A DNA stretch of 64,000 nucleotides from Zerene cesonia (GCF_012273895.1 NC_052127.1:1918247-1982246); one strand, 5' to 3'; shown: positions 50,310 to 61,684, counted from the stretch's first letter. Notes: generated by a model from the letters alone, not told the origin. Numbers and translations are program-made.

Positions 50310-52527
50310 TTAGATATATTTCATTGGCATAGGCTTTTTAAGTATTCCTTTAATCGGTGCACTTTTTGATTCAGTTTCTTGTTGTTTAGCTTCCATAGGA
50401 GGGACAGGAGCTGGATTGACTGCAGCAATAGGTGAAGCATTTTGTCTACTTGGCCAGAGTGCTCGAGGCATAAAAGTGTAACTAGAATCTACGGCGGTCA
50501 CTGAAAAAAATTCGAACATTTTTTTTAAATTTTGCGTTCTTTCGTGTATCAACAATAGTTTAACAGGTTAATAATTCTCATCACGAACTAAGCACAAACA
50601 AAAAAGTGTCTTGAATTTTTTAAATGGGACTCTGTCAGTCAGCATATAAAATAATCTGTAAAATCTTTAAAATATATTATCTAATCATCAAATAAGTTAG
50701 AGTAGTCGGAGGTTAACGTATAATTAAAAGAAAATATATATATTCATACAAATATTAAAATAGATATTATATGTTACGTACTCTTAGGTTTCTGATTCGA
50801 AAACTCACTAATCGCCATAGCGCTCTGTGCTCTAGGGCCTGGCAACATATTCAGATCGAAAAACTCATCAGCACCTTCGCGACTCGTACTCAATTTGTTA
50901 TTTTCGTGTAGTTGGCGCAATCTAACCACCTTGTCAAAACTTTGTAGAAAAACCCTGGATGTGTTGTGAATATGCACCGTGTCCAGTACACCTAATGGGG
51001 AAGCAAAACGTTACCAAATACAGTATAATGCTTATTTCTTTATAGTGTATTTCATAAATTTTTATGGTTAATACAGATCTCGGTTTTCAATCCTCGTGGT
51101 ATCTTATGATGGAACATAATATATAAGATAGCCCAGGTCACTCAGTGAATATGCTGCTTTTTTTAATGGTGAAAGATTTTTTAAATCGCTTTTTCTAAAC
51201 CCTACTGAAACTTACACAACCACTTCTGTAGCAGTGTAAGAACTTTACAAGCATATAGAGAACACAAATTTCGTTATAATAACATTAGTTTAGATTAAAT
51301 AAGCAGGTGTATAGGTATACTTACGTAAAGGACCACATCTAGCTATAATAGTTTCTTTATATCTATGTTTCTTCGTAATGGGATTTCCAGTAAAATTGAC
51401 ATCAACCAAACCGACGAGAGGGCATAGAGCGTCTGCTACGGCCTAAATATACAATAACAAATTAATTTCAATTCATTATATTTGAATTAAGATAACGATT
51501 AATGTTCCTCAGTTTTTAGCATGTAAATCATATCCATTATTTTTAAAAATTGTGTCTCTACTCTAGTCATTAACGGCTTTGCGAGCAAAAATGTTTCCGA
51601 TACAACAGAATTTATATACAATAAATTGCAATACATTTTAATTCAAATAAGTTTATATAACTTTAAATCGATTTTAATTTCTATAAATAAAAAAATTATG
51701 TGTTTAATTGAAATTTTGAAATTGTTCATTCATAGGAATTTGAGTCGTAAGCGAAAGCTCGGATAGCTCATGATATCCAATTTCATTACCTACCTGAACA
51801 TCGTCCATTTGATTCTTCTTCGCAATAAGTACTTCGAGACGGCGTAAAGGCTTAACCCAAAGCACTTCTGTTATTTTGTCTTCTGATACATTAAGTATTC
51901 TAAGAGATGCCTGAAAAAAATACAAAAATTATATTGAAAAAAATGCACCAAATAACTATCACAGCCACTGAATAAAATCGGTATTTACAAGATCGTACGA
52001 TAATATACTTACACCTATAGAAATCATTGTTCTTGGATCAAAGCATAATGGATCATCAATATTTTGCTTATCAATGTGAAGTTCTTCCAAATATTTTAAA
52101 CCCTCCAAATTTTCTACGACACTTATTCTGTTGTTACTCAAGTAAAGCTTTTTCAGTTTGACTAGTTTTTCGAGACCTTCTATTTTCGTTAGTTTGTTCC
52201 ATTGCAAATGTAAATGTGTCAAATTGTACATAAGGTCCAAATTTTGTATTTTTGTAATGTAATTATTGTGGTAATAAGCGTAGATAACTTGAGTGCAATG
52301 TTTTGGGAGAGGCTGAAACATTGCATTTTGTTTATAAAATAAAAGTAGGTACCAATAAATAATTGAGTTATAACTAAACTTACAATTTCAGTAAGATTTT
52401 TCTCGTGCATAAATAAATGCGTAATTTTCTTTTCATTCAAATGCTTTTTACTCATTAATTTTTTGGCTTGCTTGCGTAACGTAACACTGTTCTCCTTCAA
52501 ATCAGTAAATTTCATGTTGTCTTCCAT
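50310..52527 (-). CDS. PPP1R42: Protein phosphatase 1 regulatory subunit 42 (leucine-rich repeat protein, LRRC67)
   Basis: Exons on the minus strand: 52527-52384, 52312-52013, 51910-51794, 51442-51325, 50991-50782, 50500-50310 (TAA); 359 residues, all phases consistent. The protein is a scaffold regulating PP1 in ciliated and germ cells in vertebrates; function in insects is inferred. Leucine-rich repeats of about 22 residues cover roughly residues 35-190 ('NLTHLHLQWNKLTKIEGLE', 'KLKKLYLSNNRISVVENLE'). The stretch 'CFDPRTMISIGASLRILNVS' closely matches the corresponding part of PPP1R42 in other animals. The C-terminal 100 residues are unlike the vertebrate protein, Pro/Gln-rich, and end in 'KGILKKPMPMKYI'. 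Neighbours are JMJD7 downstream on the same strand and SF3B5 divergent, 424 bp away. Confidence 0.85.
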
Positions 52528-52951
52528 TTTATAAAAATTATTAGCAAAATCTCACTCGGTCATTGATTCAACAATTCAAAAACAGCGCCTAACAATCAAC
52601 AGTTGTCATGGAAACGTTAAAAAAACATAGAGCTTATGTCAATGTCAAACACGTTAAACTTTACGAAAATAAAGTTTAGTTTATTAGTAAACGTGGTATA
52701 ATGATTTGATATTTATTGGCATGCAGTATATTATCGTTAAATAAACATTATAAAACAGTTCTTTATCTAGATTAAAATTTATTTTAAATTTACTTCTGGT
52801 GATTTTTCGACACAACATTTTTGCCATATTATTGTGACTTGACATATCAATTTTCAAACTGAAGAGTCGATAAACATTGTGCTCAGAATTGGAGTGGTTG
52901 TTTTCTGCGCATTTCGCCTTCAGCATTAAATAAAAGTGGTAATTTATTACG
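52528..52951. promoter_or_regulatory. Short shared upstream region of PPP1R42 (-) and SF3B5 (+)
   Basis: Only 424 bp separate the two start codons, so both promoters and 5' UTRs must be here. No TATA box at a typical place was seen on either side. It may act as a bidirectional promoter; that is inference from layout only. Confidence 0.45.
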
Positions 52952-53209
52952 ATGGGTGAACGCTACAATATTCACAGTCAGTTGGAGCATCTTCAGAGCA
53001 AATACATCGGTACGGGGCATGCCGATACAACTAAATATGAATGGCTGACTAATCAACATCGCGATTCCTGCTGCAGCTACATGGGACATCCCGACCTGTT
53101 GAGCTACTTCGCTATAGTCGAGAATGAATCTAAGGCTCGTGTCAAGTTCAATTTGATGGAGAAAATGCTGCAGCCATGCGGCCCACCACCAGAAAAACCC
53201 GAGGATTAA
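52952..53209 (+). CDS. SF3B5: Splicing factor 3B subunit 5 (SF3b10)
   Basis: An intronless frame of 85 residues, ATG 52952 to TAA 53207-53209. The protein is a small subunit of SF3b in the U2 snRNP, which helps recognise the intron branch site in the nucleus. Sequence is nearly invariant: 'HSQLEHLQSKYIGTGHADTT', 'WLTNQHRDSCCSYMGHPDLL', and 'RVKFNLMEKMLQPCGPP' near the end match the animal protein almost residue by residue, and the length is one less than the human 86. The start matches the family N-terminus ('MGERYNIHSQ'). It is not a retrocopy remnant as far as can be seen: the frame is intact, there is no A-tail, and the gene is naturally intronless or nearly so in many animals. AATAAA follows at 53248-53253. 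Confidence 0.97.
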   Translation: MGERYNIHSQLEHLQSKYIGTGHADTTKYEWLTNQHRDSCCSYMGHPDLLSYFAIVENESKARVKFNLMEKMLQPCGPPPEKPED

Positions 53210-53247
53210 ATTGTATTTATAGGTTTACAAACATGTAGTAGTGTAAA

Positions 53248-53253
53248 AATAAA
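53248..53253 (+). terminator. Probable poly(A) signal of SF3B5
   Basis: AATAAA 39 nt after the stop codon. Confidence 0.55.
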
Positions 53254-54276
53254 ATGTAAATCAAAGAGAATCAATGCTGGAATTTTCTTTATAGAATTAC
53301 CAACTCCACCTGCACCTTTTCAGAAGTCAAGAGGAAAGTGTAGTACACCTACTTTTTCATGAGATTCTTCAAATTGGTTAATTACTAATCATTGTGGTGA
53401 ATAGCTTACCATACTAGTGGATTCTATTCATGTTTAATGTTATGAGAGAAGATATAAGATTAAAGGATTGAGAACAGATTGATAAGAAAGATTTTTATGT
53501 TATACTTTCCAAATAACACTTCTATTCTATCTAATATGTAAAATTTGTGTTGTGAAACTATGATCGAACCAATTGAAACTGCTGCATAGATTTTAATAAA
53601 ATTTTGCGTGTGGTATGTCTGTAATAGGGTATGTCTGAGAAGCAGCTAACATCTATTTTTTTATACTTAAATTATAAAGGTAAGGTAGGTTTGCCAGGTC
53701 AGCTAGAGATTTTGTACATTTTTTTTCATAATCTGAGTCACTATCCCGCATTTACTGATCTATATCAGTAGTAGTTAAAATTTGCCTACTACTTATTATC
53801 TGCAATATTCATATCAGCTTTACCATAAAATAAGCATGATGCAATATATATACACTTAGTAAAAATTTTTCTTAATGCATTTCTAGGGCTGTCTCTACTA
53901 CTGTATCAATGTGTGAAAATAAAATGTGATAACTCTATTCTGAAAACAGGCCACCAACGTCCCTGGGAGGGAGGTACCACCAACTTCTATAATGGGAAAC
54001 ATAATCAAACCCAAAAGTAATTAAGAACCTTCTTAATGACTGGTTTTATTTGGGAATGTTACTCTGTAGCTATTCATCTGATTGACTTAACTTCAAAGGA
54101 CGTCCTTTGGTTTTCAATGGAAATACTAAACAAAACAAAAAACATTAAAATTAAACTTTATAACCTTAATTAAATTATTAAACCATATTCAAAACTCCTA
54201 TTCCTATTGCTATTGGGAAAATAAAGTACAGGTAAATGGGGAAAGATCAAAGAAATAAAACTACTTTAACCATATT
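53254..54276. other. Spacer between convergent SF3B5 and EXOSC6
   Basis: No gene or clear repeat was identified. The minus-strand 3' UTR of EXOSC6 should occupy its right end; a minus-strand AATAAA occurs at 54045-54050. Confidence 0.5.
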
Positions 54277-55694
54277 TCATCCTCCATTTAATAAACTTTT
54301 CCACTCCTCTACTTTCGTGTTTAAAGCCTCCTCTCTCAATTTGGCCTCTTCAACTAATCTCTTATGCTGATCAAACTGTTTGACAACATTTAAAACAACA
54401 ACTTTCTGTATAACTGGAATAATCTTCTCGCATTCCATTTCTAGAATACTCATGACCCTCGTCACACATTCAACATCCATTGATCCAATTTGCCGATAGT
54501 CGGACACTTGTTTTAAATTATGCAGCATACACATTGTTACAATTCCATGATTAGTGTCTGTATCTGGACTCATTAGTGCTAAATGCTCTTCATCTTCTGT
54601 TGGATCTACGAATATATGTTCACCGATGATAGCCACAGAACATGCAGATATTACGTCATACATAGGCACAGCGGCATCTGACAGAGCTAGCCCCACTGAA
54701 TTTATTGCTGCGGCTAGGCAGGCCCCATCGTGTTCTAAGATATAGACAAATATGTCCAACTGAAAAGAATGAATATTCATTAATTCTTGAATTGAATAAC
54801 GCTATTAATTACTGATTTTGAAAGTGAGGTGAGGATCGATTGTAGCTTATTAAATTTAAAGAAGTCGAGATAGCATTTAGACTAATATTTGGCCTGCACC
54901 TTAACCTGTTTTAAGATTAAGAACAGTTTTTGACCAGTTTAATTGGAAAAAGTAAAGCAGGCTCCCTAATGTTTTATATTTTTATCCCCTAGCAAAGCTG
55001 TATAAATCCATTTCTATAACATTACCAGGGGTTTGACATTTTAAATTTATATGTACTTTTAAATTTAACTAAATTATGTTATTACCTGAAAGTTAGGGAA
55101 TAAATGCCTGCAGATAACTGGTTCCATAGCTTTTTTCAAATCTGCCGACAATGCTCTCTCTTCTGCATCAGGAGCGTGTGATCTTCGTTTACGCGGACAA
55201 GAAAAGGGCGCAAATTTCACTTCGCAGTATATTTGCCCTAGTTCACTAAAATAAAGAGTAAAAAATTAACACAAAATAGACTTAGTCACAAAGAACATTA
55301 GTTGAAAATAAAGAATACATTTAAAATACCTAAATTCATTTTGATGAACTATCTCTCGAGGATCGAAGACGGAACAAACAACTTTTGTTTTCTTAAGTTC
55401 TACATAGGCAGAACCTTTGGCTTGTGATACCATACCCGTCCTGGCAACTATAACGAATTAAATAATAAAGATTAAGTCTTGTTAAGTATTTAATTTTAAG
55501 TTATAAGCAGAGAAATACATACAGAACATACACAAACTTCGCGCTTCATCCATGGCGCGTCCGTCTTTTCTCTTTCCATTTTTATTTAACAATTCTTTCA
55601 GAAGTTCATCATATGTCCGTAAATAATCACTAGTAAATCTTTTATAAGATATACTATCTTCTGGTCCATTAAATCTTCTATAATCAAGTGGCAT
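54277..55694 (-). CDS. EXOSC6: Exosome complex component MTR3 (RNase PH-like)
   Basis: Exons on the minus strand: 55694-55523, 55447-55330, 55245-55086, 54759-54277 (TGA); 310 residues in phase. MTR3 is one of six RNase PH-like subunits forming the ring of the RNA exosome, which degrades and trims RNA in nucleus and cytoplasm; in animals the ring is catalytically inactive. Family marks: N-terminus 'PLDYRRFNGPED', 'MVSQAKGSAYVE' at the start of the RNase PH fold, 'CEVKFAPFS', 'ALSADLKKAMEPVI' and 'ISACSVAIIGEHIFVDPT'. Human EXOSC6 is 272 residues; the extra length lies in an N-terminal stretch and a charged helical C-terminus ('QFDQHKRLVEEAKLREEAL'). The first donor was chosen over a GTGTATG a few bases earlier because only it keeps frame. 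Confidence 0.92.
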
Positions 55695-56273
55695 TTTCTA
55701 TAAAAATAAAAATGTAAGGTTATTACACTTACATACAACTTCTAAAGCATTTAATTAGTCAACTGTGTCATTTGTCAAAGTCATTTTAAATTTACTTTTT
55801 ATATCTTTAAAATTTTATGTATCAAAGATTCTGAAGCAAAAACGTACTTTTCATTGAATGCTGCTCTGAATATTAAGTTATATATGAGCTTAAAAGTTAA
55901 AGAACACGTGTAATATAAAATAAGTGTAAATGTATTAAGCAATATATAATATACCGGTATTTATCAGTATAATACAGTTATTATTTAAGTTTTAACTATG
56001 TCATTAACAAAAAGCCAAAGCTTAATAATTATCTTATTAGAATGAAAAATACGTCCTGTCACTATTGTCACTTGTCAATTGTCATGTTATGTCCGACTGT
56101 CATTTTACGTTTACGTTGTCAATTGTCAATTAATGTCGATAAAACATAAATTTTCTTTTTTAAATGTGATGTAAAATTGTTTTATTGTTCATGTTTGCGA
56201 TATTCCTACCTTGGAGAATAATTTAAAATAGTTAGATAGTGGTATTTGTGTTTGAAATCCTCAAATAAACAAG
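55695..56273. promoter_or_regulatory. Region between EXOSC6 (-) and the next gene (+), with a possible 5' noncoding exon
   Basis: EXOSC6 starts at 55694. A good donor ('caag|gtaaca') ends at 56273 and could close a noncoding first exon of the gene coding at 56833. Both promoters are expected here. Several 'tcaattgtcat' or 'cacttgtcaattgtcat' motifs are repeated at 56068-56130; meaning unknown. Confidence 0.35.
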
Positions 56274-56832
56274 GTAACATTTGAAGGTTACGTTTAGCCT
56301 TTTAAAATTTCTGTTTCCATTCACCGGAGACGTTAGGTATTAGAATATTAATATATTTAGTTATAGTTTATTACCGATCTTATTCATACTACGGAACAAA
56401 CGCTAAAATACTTACTCTATAAACGATTATTCACAATTATTAGATACGCGATTGTTCTATTGTGTTTTCACATCACACTGGATCAAATTTATATTAGTTG
56501 TTACAAAATATTTTTTTTGATTATTGAACTAAAATACGTCAAATTCTAGAAAAAGTGTGAGTTGTGATGTCATTGTGCTATTTAATATCGAGAAACTGCT
56601 CAAATTTAATTAACCCTAGTTGTCGTGTTATCTCTGTTATAGTATAGCATTTGATAATTATTTGATTTATACATGTATTTATAATCTACAAGCCTATTCA
56701 TTGGGAATATCTATAACACAAAACAAATAAGATTGAATACCAATCCAATTCCAATTAATGAATAAGATAAGATAAACCTAATGTAAAGGATTTATCAGAT
56801 TTTAATGATGCAATTGTATATTTCAGATCAGA

Positions 56833-56943
56833 ATGCGTAGGCTTAGAACTCTTTGTATAGCTGGTGTTGTGTTTGCCACAACATGGGTGCTGACAGCTGC
56901 AGAGGGCCCCATATCTATGTCTTCATCATCACCACCCACAGAC
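56833..56943 (+). CDS. First coding exon of an unidentified secreted or membrane protein
   Basis: Acceptor 'tttcag' ends at 56826, ATG is at 56833, and 37 codons lead to a strong donor (GAC|gtaagt), phase 0. The residues begin 'MRRLRTLCIAGVVFATTWVL' followed by 'TAAEGP' and a Ser/Pro stretch. Two arginines before about 18 hydrophobic residues suit either a signal peptide cut near 'TAA' or a type II membrane anchor. No second exon was found in the remaining 7 kb, so the intron must extend beyond the window or the rest is hidden in the gap at 58647. Family not recognised. Confidence 0.6.
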
Positions 56944-57479
56944 GTAAGTATTATATTTACTTGTATATGAGCCAACCCAGACATACAACAGTACTTTTTA
57001 TACATTTATATACTAGTTAACAAATACATTTATTGTCAATGTGTGAACCATAGAACATTGTCAATGTGTTCAAAAATTGTCTTATAACTCTGTGATTTTC
57101 TTAACATTAAATCCCTTCTACAAATGATTACAACAGACATAATACTTTATCTATACTCGGTGGATTTTCAAAAGTAGAGTGAACAGGTACCTACTAGGGA
57201 AGCACGCTCCATCTTAGACTACATCTACACTTACCAGCAGGCGAGATGGTAGTCAAGCGCTTCCCTATCACACACTAAAAAAATACTCTCTTGAGTTGAG
57301 TAGTTGATACTTATAATATCAAATCTTTTCTCTTTCATTGCAATAAAATTGATAAATTCACATTAAAACTAAAATATAAAGAAATATAGTCCTTTTGCTG
57401 TTAAAATTTAATTTGTAATCGAGAAGATTATGAATAAAATCAATTTCTAGAGTAACACAATATATTTTATTCTATATAT

Positions 57480-57735
57480 TCAAATAGCCTGAAATGCCCA
57501 TATTATAACCCACTGCAGGGACACAGGCTTTCTATTAAGGTTAGGGCCATAATCCACCACACTCGCCAAGTGCGATTAGCAGATGTCACATATAATCAAA
57601 CCTTTGATTCTTGGACATGCACATATGAAGATAAATTATTTAAAAAATTTTGTATTTATTTCTTGCACGATTGCCTAGTCTCGAACCCCGGACTTTTTGA
57701 TTTTAAGTCTGAGGTCTCCATCACATATTTTTTTG
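57480..57735 (-). mobile_element. SINE-B with tRNA-like head
   Basis: On the minus strand a B-box-like 'ggggttcgagac' is followed by the body ('cgcacttggcgagtgtggtg') and the end ('gcctgtgtccctgcagtggg'). It has the same order as the copy at 29985-30262. Confidence 0.65.
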
Positions 57736-58004
57736 GATAATATGTGCGATTGAAAAAGGGTCCTTGGTTGCAATCAGTATCACAGTATGGATTTAGAAGG
57801 TGGGTATTTTATACAAAAACTAGCTAGCCCTATTATATACTATGGTAGGCAAATAAAATAATGTTTCAAGGAGTATTCATTTAAGAGTATTGCAACAGCT
57901 TAAATAGAGCACACATTTTTAAAATCAACAGTCAACAATATCAAATAACCAATGAGTATATATAATCGCTTTTAAATAAGAATACATGATTTACTATTAT
58001 AAAT

Positions 58005-58200
58005 CTAGTAGCTGCGCCCTGCGGTATACCCGCGCAAGTCCGTATCCCGTAGGAATATCGGGATTAAATTTGCCTATGTGTTATTCCAGTTGTCCAGCTA
58101 TCTATGTAACAAACTCAATCGGTTCAGTAGTTTTTGTGTGAAAGAGTAACAAACATACACACATCGTTACAAACCTTGGCATTTATAATATTAGTAGGAT
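58005..58200 (-). mobile_element. RTE-like 3'-tail repeat, family B
   Basis: Reversed copy, 'ctagtagctgcgccctgcgg' to 'ggcatttataatattagtag', nearly full length. Confidence 0.7.
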
Positions 58201-58474
58201 AAATAGTACTAAAAAAATCTCTATTAAATTGTTGCTTGGAATTGTCTGTGTTAATTATTTGTATAAAACACACTTTTAGTGTCGCCTAAACAAACTTATT
58301 TCAATATAAAAACACATTAGAGCTACGTTAAAATATTAATCGTAAGAATACTAGAATTTCCAGTTTAAATTATTGTTACTTTTATTGCTTATATAGTAGT
58401 TAAATAAAAGATAAACACAACAATAAAATAAATTGTTTTAAAATGAAATGTATATTTTAATTTTTATTATGTAC

Positions 58475-58646
58475 TAGCAAACCCCGCGAACTCCGTTTCG
58501 CCACCAGATGGCTTCGTTTTTCCCGCTTTTCTGTTGAAATTTTTCCGGAATTTTCGTTGCTATAAACATCACGACGCCCAAGACCTTTCCAACGAATGCA
58601 AAACCGTGGAAATCGGTTCGTGCGTTCTGGAGTTATAGCGTCAGGA
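58475..58646 (-). mobile_element. Different LINE-tail repeat, cut by the gap
   Basis: It begins 'tactagcaaaccccgcgaac' and continues with 'atcacgacgcccaagacctt' and 'gaaatcggttcgtgcgttct' until the N run. It has no other copy in the window. The 'ctagc' end and 'atcggt' core resemble the RTE-like tails. Confidence 0.5.
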
Positions 58647-59646
58647 NNNNNNNNNNNNNNNNNNNNNNNNNNNNNNNNNNNNNNNNNNNNNNNNNNNNNN
58701 NNNNNNNNNNNNNNNNNNNNNNNNNNNNNNNNNNNNNNNNNNNNNNNNNNNNNNNNNNNNNNNNNNNNNNNNNNNNNNNNNNNNNNNNNNNNNNNNNNNN
58801 NNNNNNNNNNNNNNNNNNNNNNNNNNNNNNNNNNNNNNNNNNNNNNNNNNNNNNNNNNNNNNNNNNNNNNNNNNNNNNNNNNNNNNNNNNNNNNNNNNNN
58901 NNNNNNNNNNNNNNNNNNNNNNNNNNNNNNNNNNNNNNNNNNNNNNNNNNNNNNNNNNNNNNNNNNNNNNNNNNNNNNNNNNNNNNNNNNNNNNNNNNNN
59001 NNNNNNNNNNNNNNNNNNNNNNNNNNNNNNNNNNNNNNNNNNNNNNNNNNNNNNNNNNNNNNNNNNNNNNNNNNNNNNNNNNNNNNNNNNNNNNNNNNNN
59101 NNNNNNNNNNNNNNNNNNNNNNNNNNNNNNNNNNNNNNNNNNNNNNNNNNNNNNNNNNNNNNNNNNNNNNNNNNNNNNNNNNNNNNNNNNNNNNNNNNNN
59201 NNNNNNNNNNNNNNNNNNNNNNNNNNNNNNNNNNNNNNNNNNNNNNNNNNNNNNNNNNNNNNNNNNNNNNNNNNNNNNNNNNNNNNNNNNNNNNNNNNNN
59301 NNNNNNNNNNNNNNNNNNNNNNNNNNNNNNNNNNNNNNNNNNNNNNNNNNNNNNNNNNNNNNNNNNNNNNNNNNNNNNNNNNNNNNNNNNNNNNNNNNNN
59401 NNNNNNNNNNNNNNNNNNNNNNNNNNNNNNNNNNNNNNNNNNNNNNNNNNNNNNNNNNNNNNNNNNNNNNNNNNNNNNNNNNNNNNNNNNNNNNNNNNNN
59501 NNNNNNNNNNNNNNNNNNNNNNNNNNNNNNNNNNNNNNNNNNNNNNNNNNNNNNNNNNNNNNNNNNNNNNNNNNNNNNNNNNNNNNNNNNNNNNNNNNNN
59601 NNNNNNNNNNNNNNNNNNNNNNNNNNNNNNNNNNNNNNNNNNNNNN
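58647..59646. other. Assembly gap, exactly 1000 N
   Basis: Placeholder length. The left flank is a repeat; the right flank is AT-rich and reaches another repeat at 59760. Any exon of the gene starting at 56833 could be hidden here. Confidence 0.95.
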
Positions 59647-59759
59647 TTTATGGTTCTATCTTTTGTAGTTTAGGCAGCGTACGCAAAATAAGTAACTTCA
59701 TTGGTTGATTTTTTTCAGTTAACCAAAAAAAAAAAAAAATATTTTACGGAACCCTATTT

Positions 59760-59910
59760 TTTTCCAAAATAAAATATAGCCTATGTTACTCGTGGATAAT
59801 GTAGCTTTCGAATGGTGAAAGAATTTTTAAAATCGGTCTAGTAGTTTTTGAGCCTATTCATTACAACCAAACAAACAAAGTTTTCCTCTTTATAATATTA
59901 GTATAGATTT
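59760..59910 (-). mobile_element. RTE-like 3'-tail repeat, reversed
   Basis: It includes 'tagcctatgttactcgtgga', 'atcggtctagtagtttttga' and 'ctctttataatattagtata', like 4066-4231. Confidence 0.55.
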
Positions 59911-60539
59911 ATTTAGCGTGTAGTTAATGATAAGTGAAGTGCTATCGAAATATTATGAATATTATAGAATGATTTATTATATAAAACTTTAATAAATATG
60001 GCTTTTAAAGGTTGTCTGACCTTTTTACATACAAAAATCAATTTATGTAATATGCTTTTTTTTGTTATAGCGAAAGGTTTAAAAGTTTTAAATGAAAAGA
60101 TTTTACGTGTAACATTTAGAAGAATGAAGAATTTTAAACGAGTTAAAAGGGTATATATTATATTATTTAAAACAAGCTCTAACCAGTTACCAGCGGCGTC
60201 ACTCGCGTGGTACCCGGGTAAAAAGTTATCTATGTGCTAATCCAGACTATAATCTATCCCTGTACCAAGTTTCATACAGATACGATACTGTTTTCGCGTG
60301 AAAGGGTAATAAATTCCTATTTATTTGCTTTCTATAAATCAGGTCCTCAAATCCAATTTGATTTGATTTCTATGAAATTTGACGGTCAAACAGAGCATGA
60401 TTTCGATTGCAACAAAGTTTTTATTTTTATTGCATAAAAATTGTCGCAGAGGGGTGACGAATAGTATAAATGTATTTCTGTTGAACAAAGTATTCTGTGT
60501 TAGTGTTTATTTTATTATCTGAACATAGCTTTTCTAGCA

Positions 60540-60745
60540 TACTAGCTACGTTCCGCGGTTTCACCCGCGTAAGTCCGTATCCCGTAGGAATATTGGGATA
60601 AACAAGTTGCCTATATGCTATTCCAGTTGTCCAGCTATATACGTACCAAATTTCATTGCAATCGGTTCATTAGTTTTTGCGTGAAAGAGCAACAAACACA
60701 CACACACATTCTTACCAACTTTCGCATTTATATTATTAGTAGGAT
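60540..60745 (-). mobile_element. RTE-like 3'-tail repeat, family B
   Basis: Reversed copy from 'actagctacgttccgcggtt' to 'tatattattagtaggat'. The flanking sequence 'cacaaagtattctgt..tagtgtttattttattatctgaacatagctttt' occurs on both sides (about 60485-60535 and 60748-60805), so the insert is bordered by a direct duplication of about 50 bp. Confidence 0.7.
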
Positions 60746-60999
60746 TTCTGTAGCACAAAGTATTCTGTATTAGTGTTTATTTTATTATCTGAACATAGCT
60801 TTTATAGCATATTAAGCGCTGAAGATAAACATTTACGTTTATCTACTGTTGTTTTATTGCAACACCGTGATTTCCCGTTTTAAACAATGTATTTGTTCAT
60901 ATTTATTTGAATGAATATATCACATTATGGTTTTGTAGAAAAATTAGGTAGGATAAGAGACATAAACAATTGTTTGCACTGATTCCACTTTACCTGCTG

Positions 61000-61160
61000 T
61001 ACCCTGCGGTTTTACCCACATAGTACGTAATATTATATAGTTTAGAGACTTCCTCATTAATTGGGCTATCTAACACTGAAAGAATTTTCAAATCGGACCA
61101 GCCGTTCCTGAGATTAGCGCATTCAAACAAACAAATAAGCTTTATAATATTAATATGGAT
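61000..61160 (-). mobile_element. RTE-like 3'-tail repeat, reversed
   Basis: It contains 'cggaccagccgttcctgaga' and 'ttagcgcattcaaacaaaca', and a close copy lies at 62930-63098. Confidence 0.55.
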
Positions 61161-61246
61161 TATTGGATTGTCGTGTATCATTTTGAGCTCAATCGATACA
61201 TAAATGATTTATGATGAGAAATTTTGAAACAATAGAAAATTTATTT

Positions 61247-61323
61247 GATCACGAGGTGGGATTTAAACTCGCGTCCTTTTTGCCATACCGTAGCAACGCC
61301 TAGCCTCTCGGCCACCCGTGATC
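61247..61323 (-). repeat. tRNA-like element or tRNA pseudogene
   Basis: On the minus strand the ends GATCACG and CGTGATC form a perfect 7-bp acceptor stem. A D-arm-like 'gtggccgagaggctaggcg' follows, then a 5-bp anticodon-like stem with loop ACGGTAT, where U33 is absent, and a degenerate T-arm ('gcgagtttaaatccc'). The total is 77 nt with two surplus bases before the acceptor strand. It resembles a recurrent tRNA-like repeat rather than a working tRNA gene. A shorter relative is at 2819-2848. Confidence 0.5.
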
Positions 61324-61469
61324 CCACCACAGTAATCGAATTTCATCTACTCTTTCGGTTTTATGTGCCTCTATGCGTGAATCTGTCGCTTCGAATGGAC
61401 AACGCTTCATGTTAAAATTATTCTAATTACGTGGACATTCACGCAAATTGTGGAGAGTGTGACGTAAAT

Positions 61470-61678
61470 GCAACCCCATGAGGCACCTTCTATGCAACCG
61501 TGTTGTCACAGAGTGGAATAGGCTACCCGAGAGTGTAATAATCGCACCGACGTTTAATAGTTTTAAAATAAATTGGTTGAACTGAATGTTTTCTTCAAAT
61601 CATAAAATACACACGCATCAGCATTTTAGCTGCTAGTGTGCTTAAATAAAATAATAATAATTATTATTATTATAAGAA
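61470..61678 (+). mobile_element. LINE 3' end with reverse-transcriptase C-terminus
   Basis: The frame ending at TGA 61583-61585 reads 'NRVVTEWNRLPESVIIAPTF' then 'NSFKINWLN', the usual end of LINE ORF2 of the Jockey/CR1 type (RV-x-x-WN-x-LP…V-x-x-NSFK). A tail of TAA/ATT units follows at 61650-61677. The element is strongly 5'-truncated. Confidence 0.75.
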
Positions 61679-61684
61679 TTACTG

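Noticed and set aside
54554..54745. 63-codon plus-strand frame
   Set aside because: It is the antisense shadow of the last EXOSC6 exon.
58596..59708. 370-codon open frame on the plus strand
   Set aside because: It crosses a 1000-N gap. Both readable ends are repeat or AT-rich sequence.
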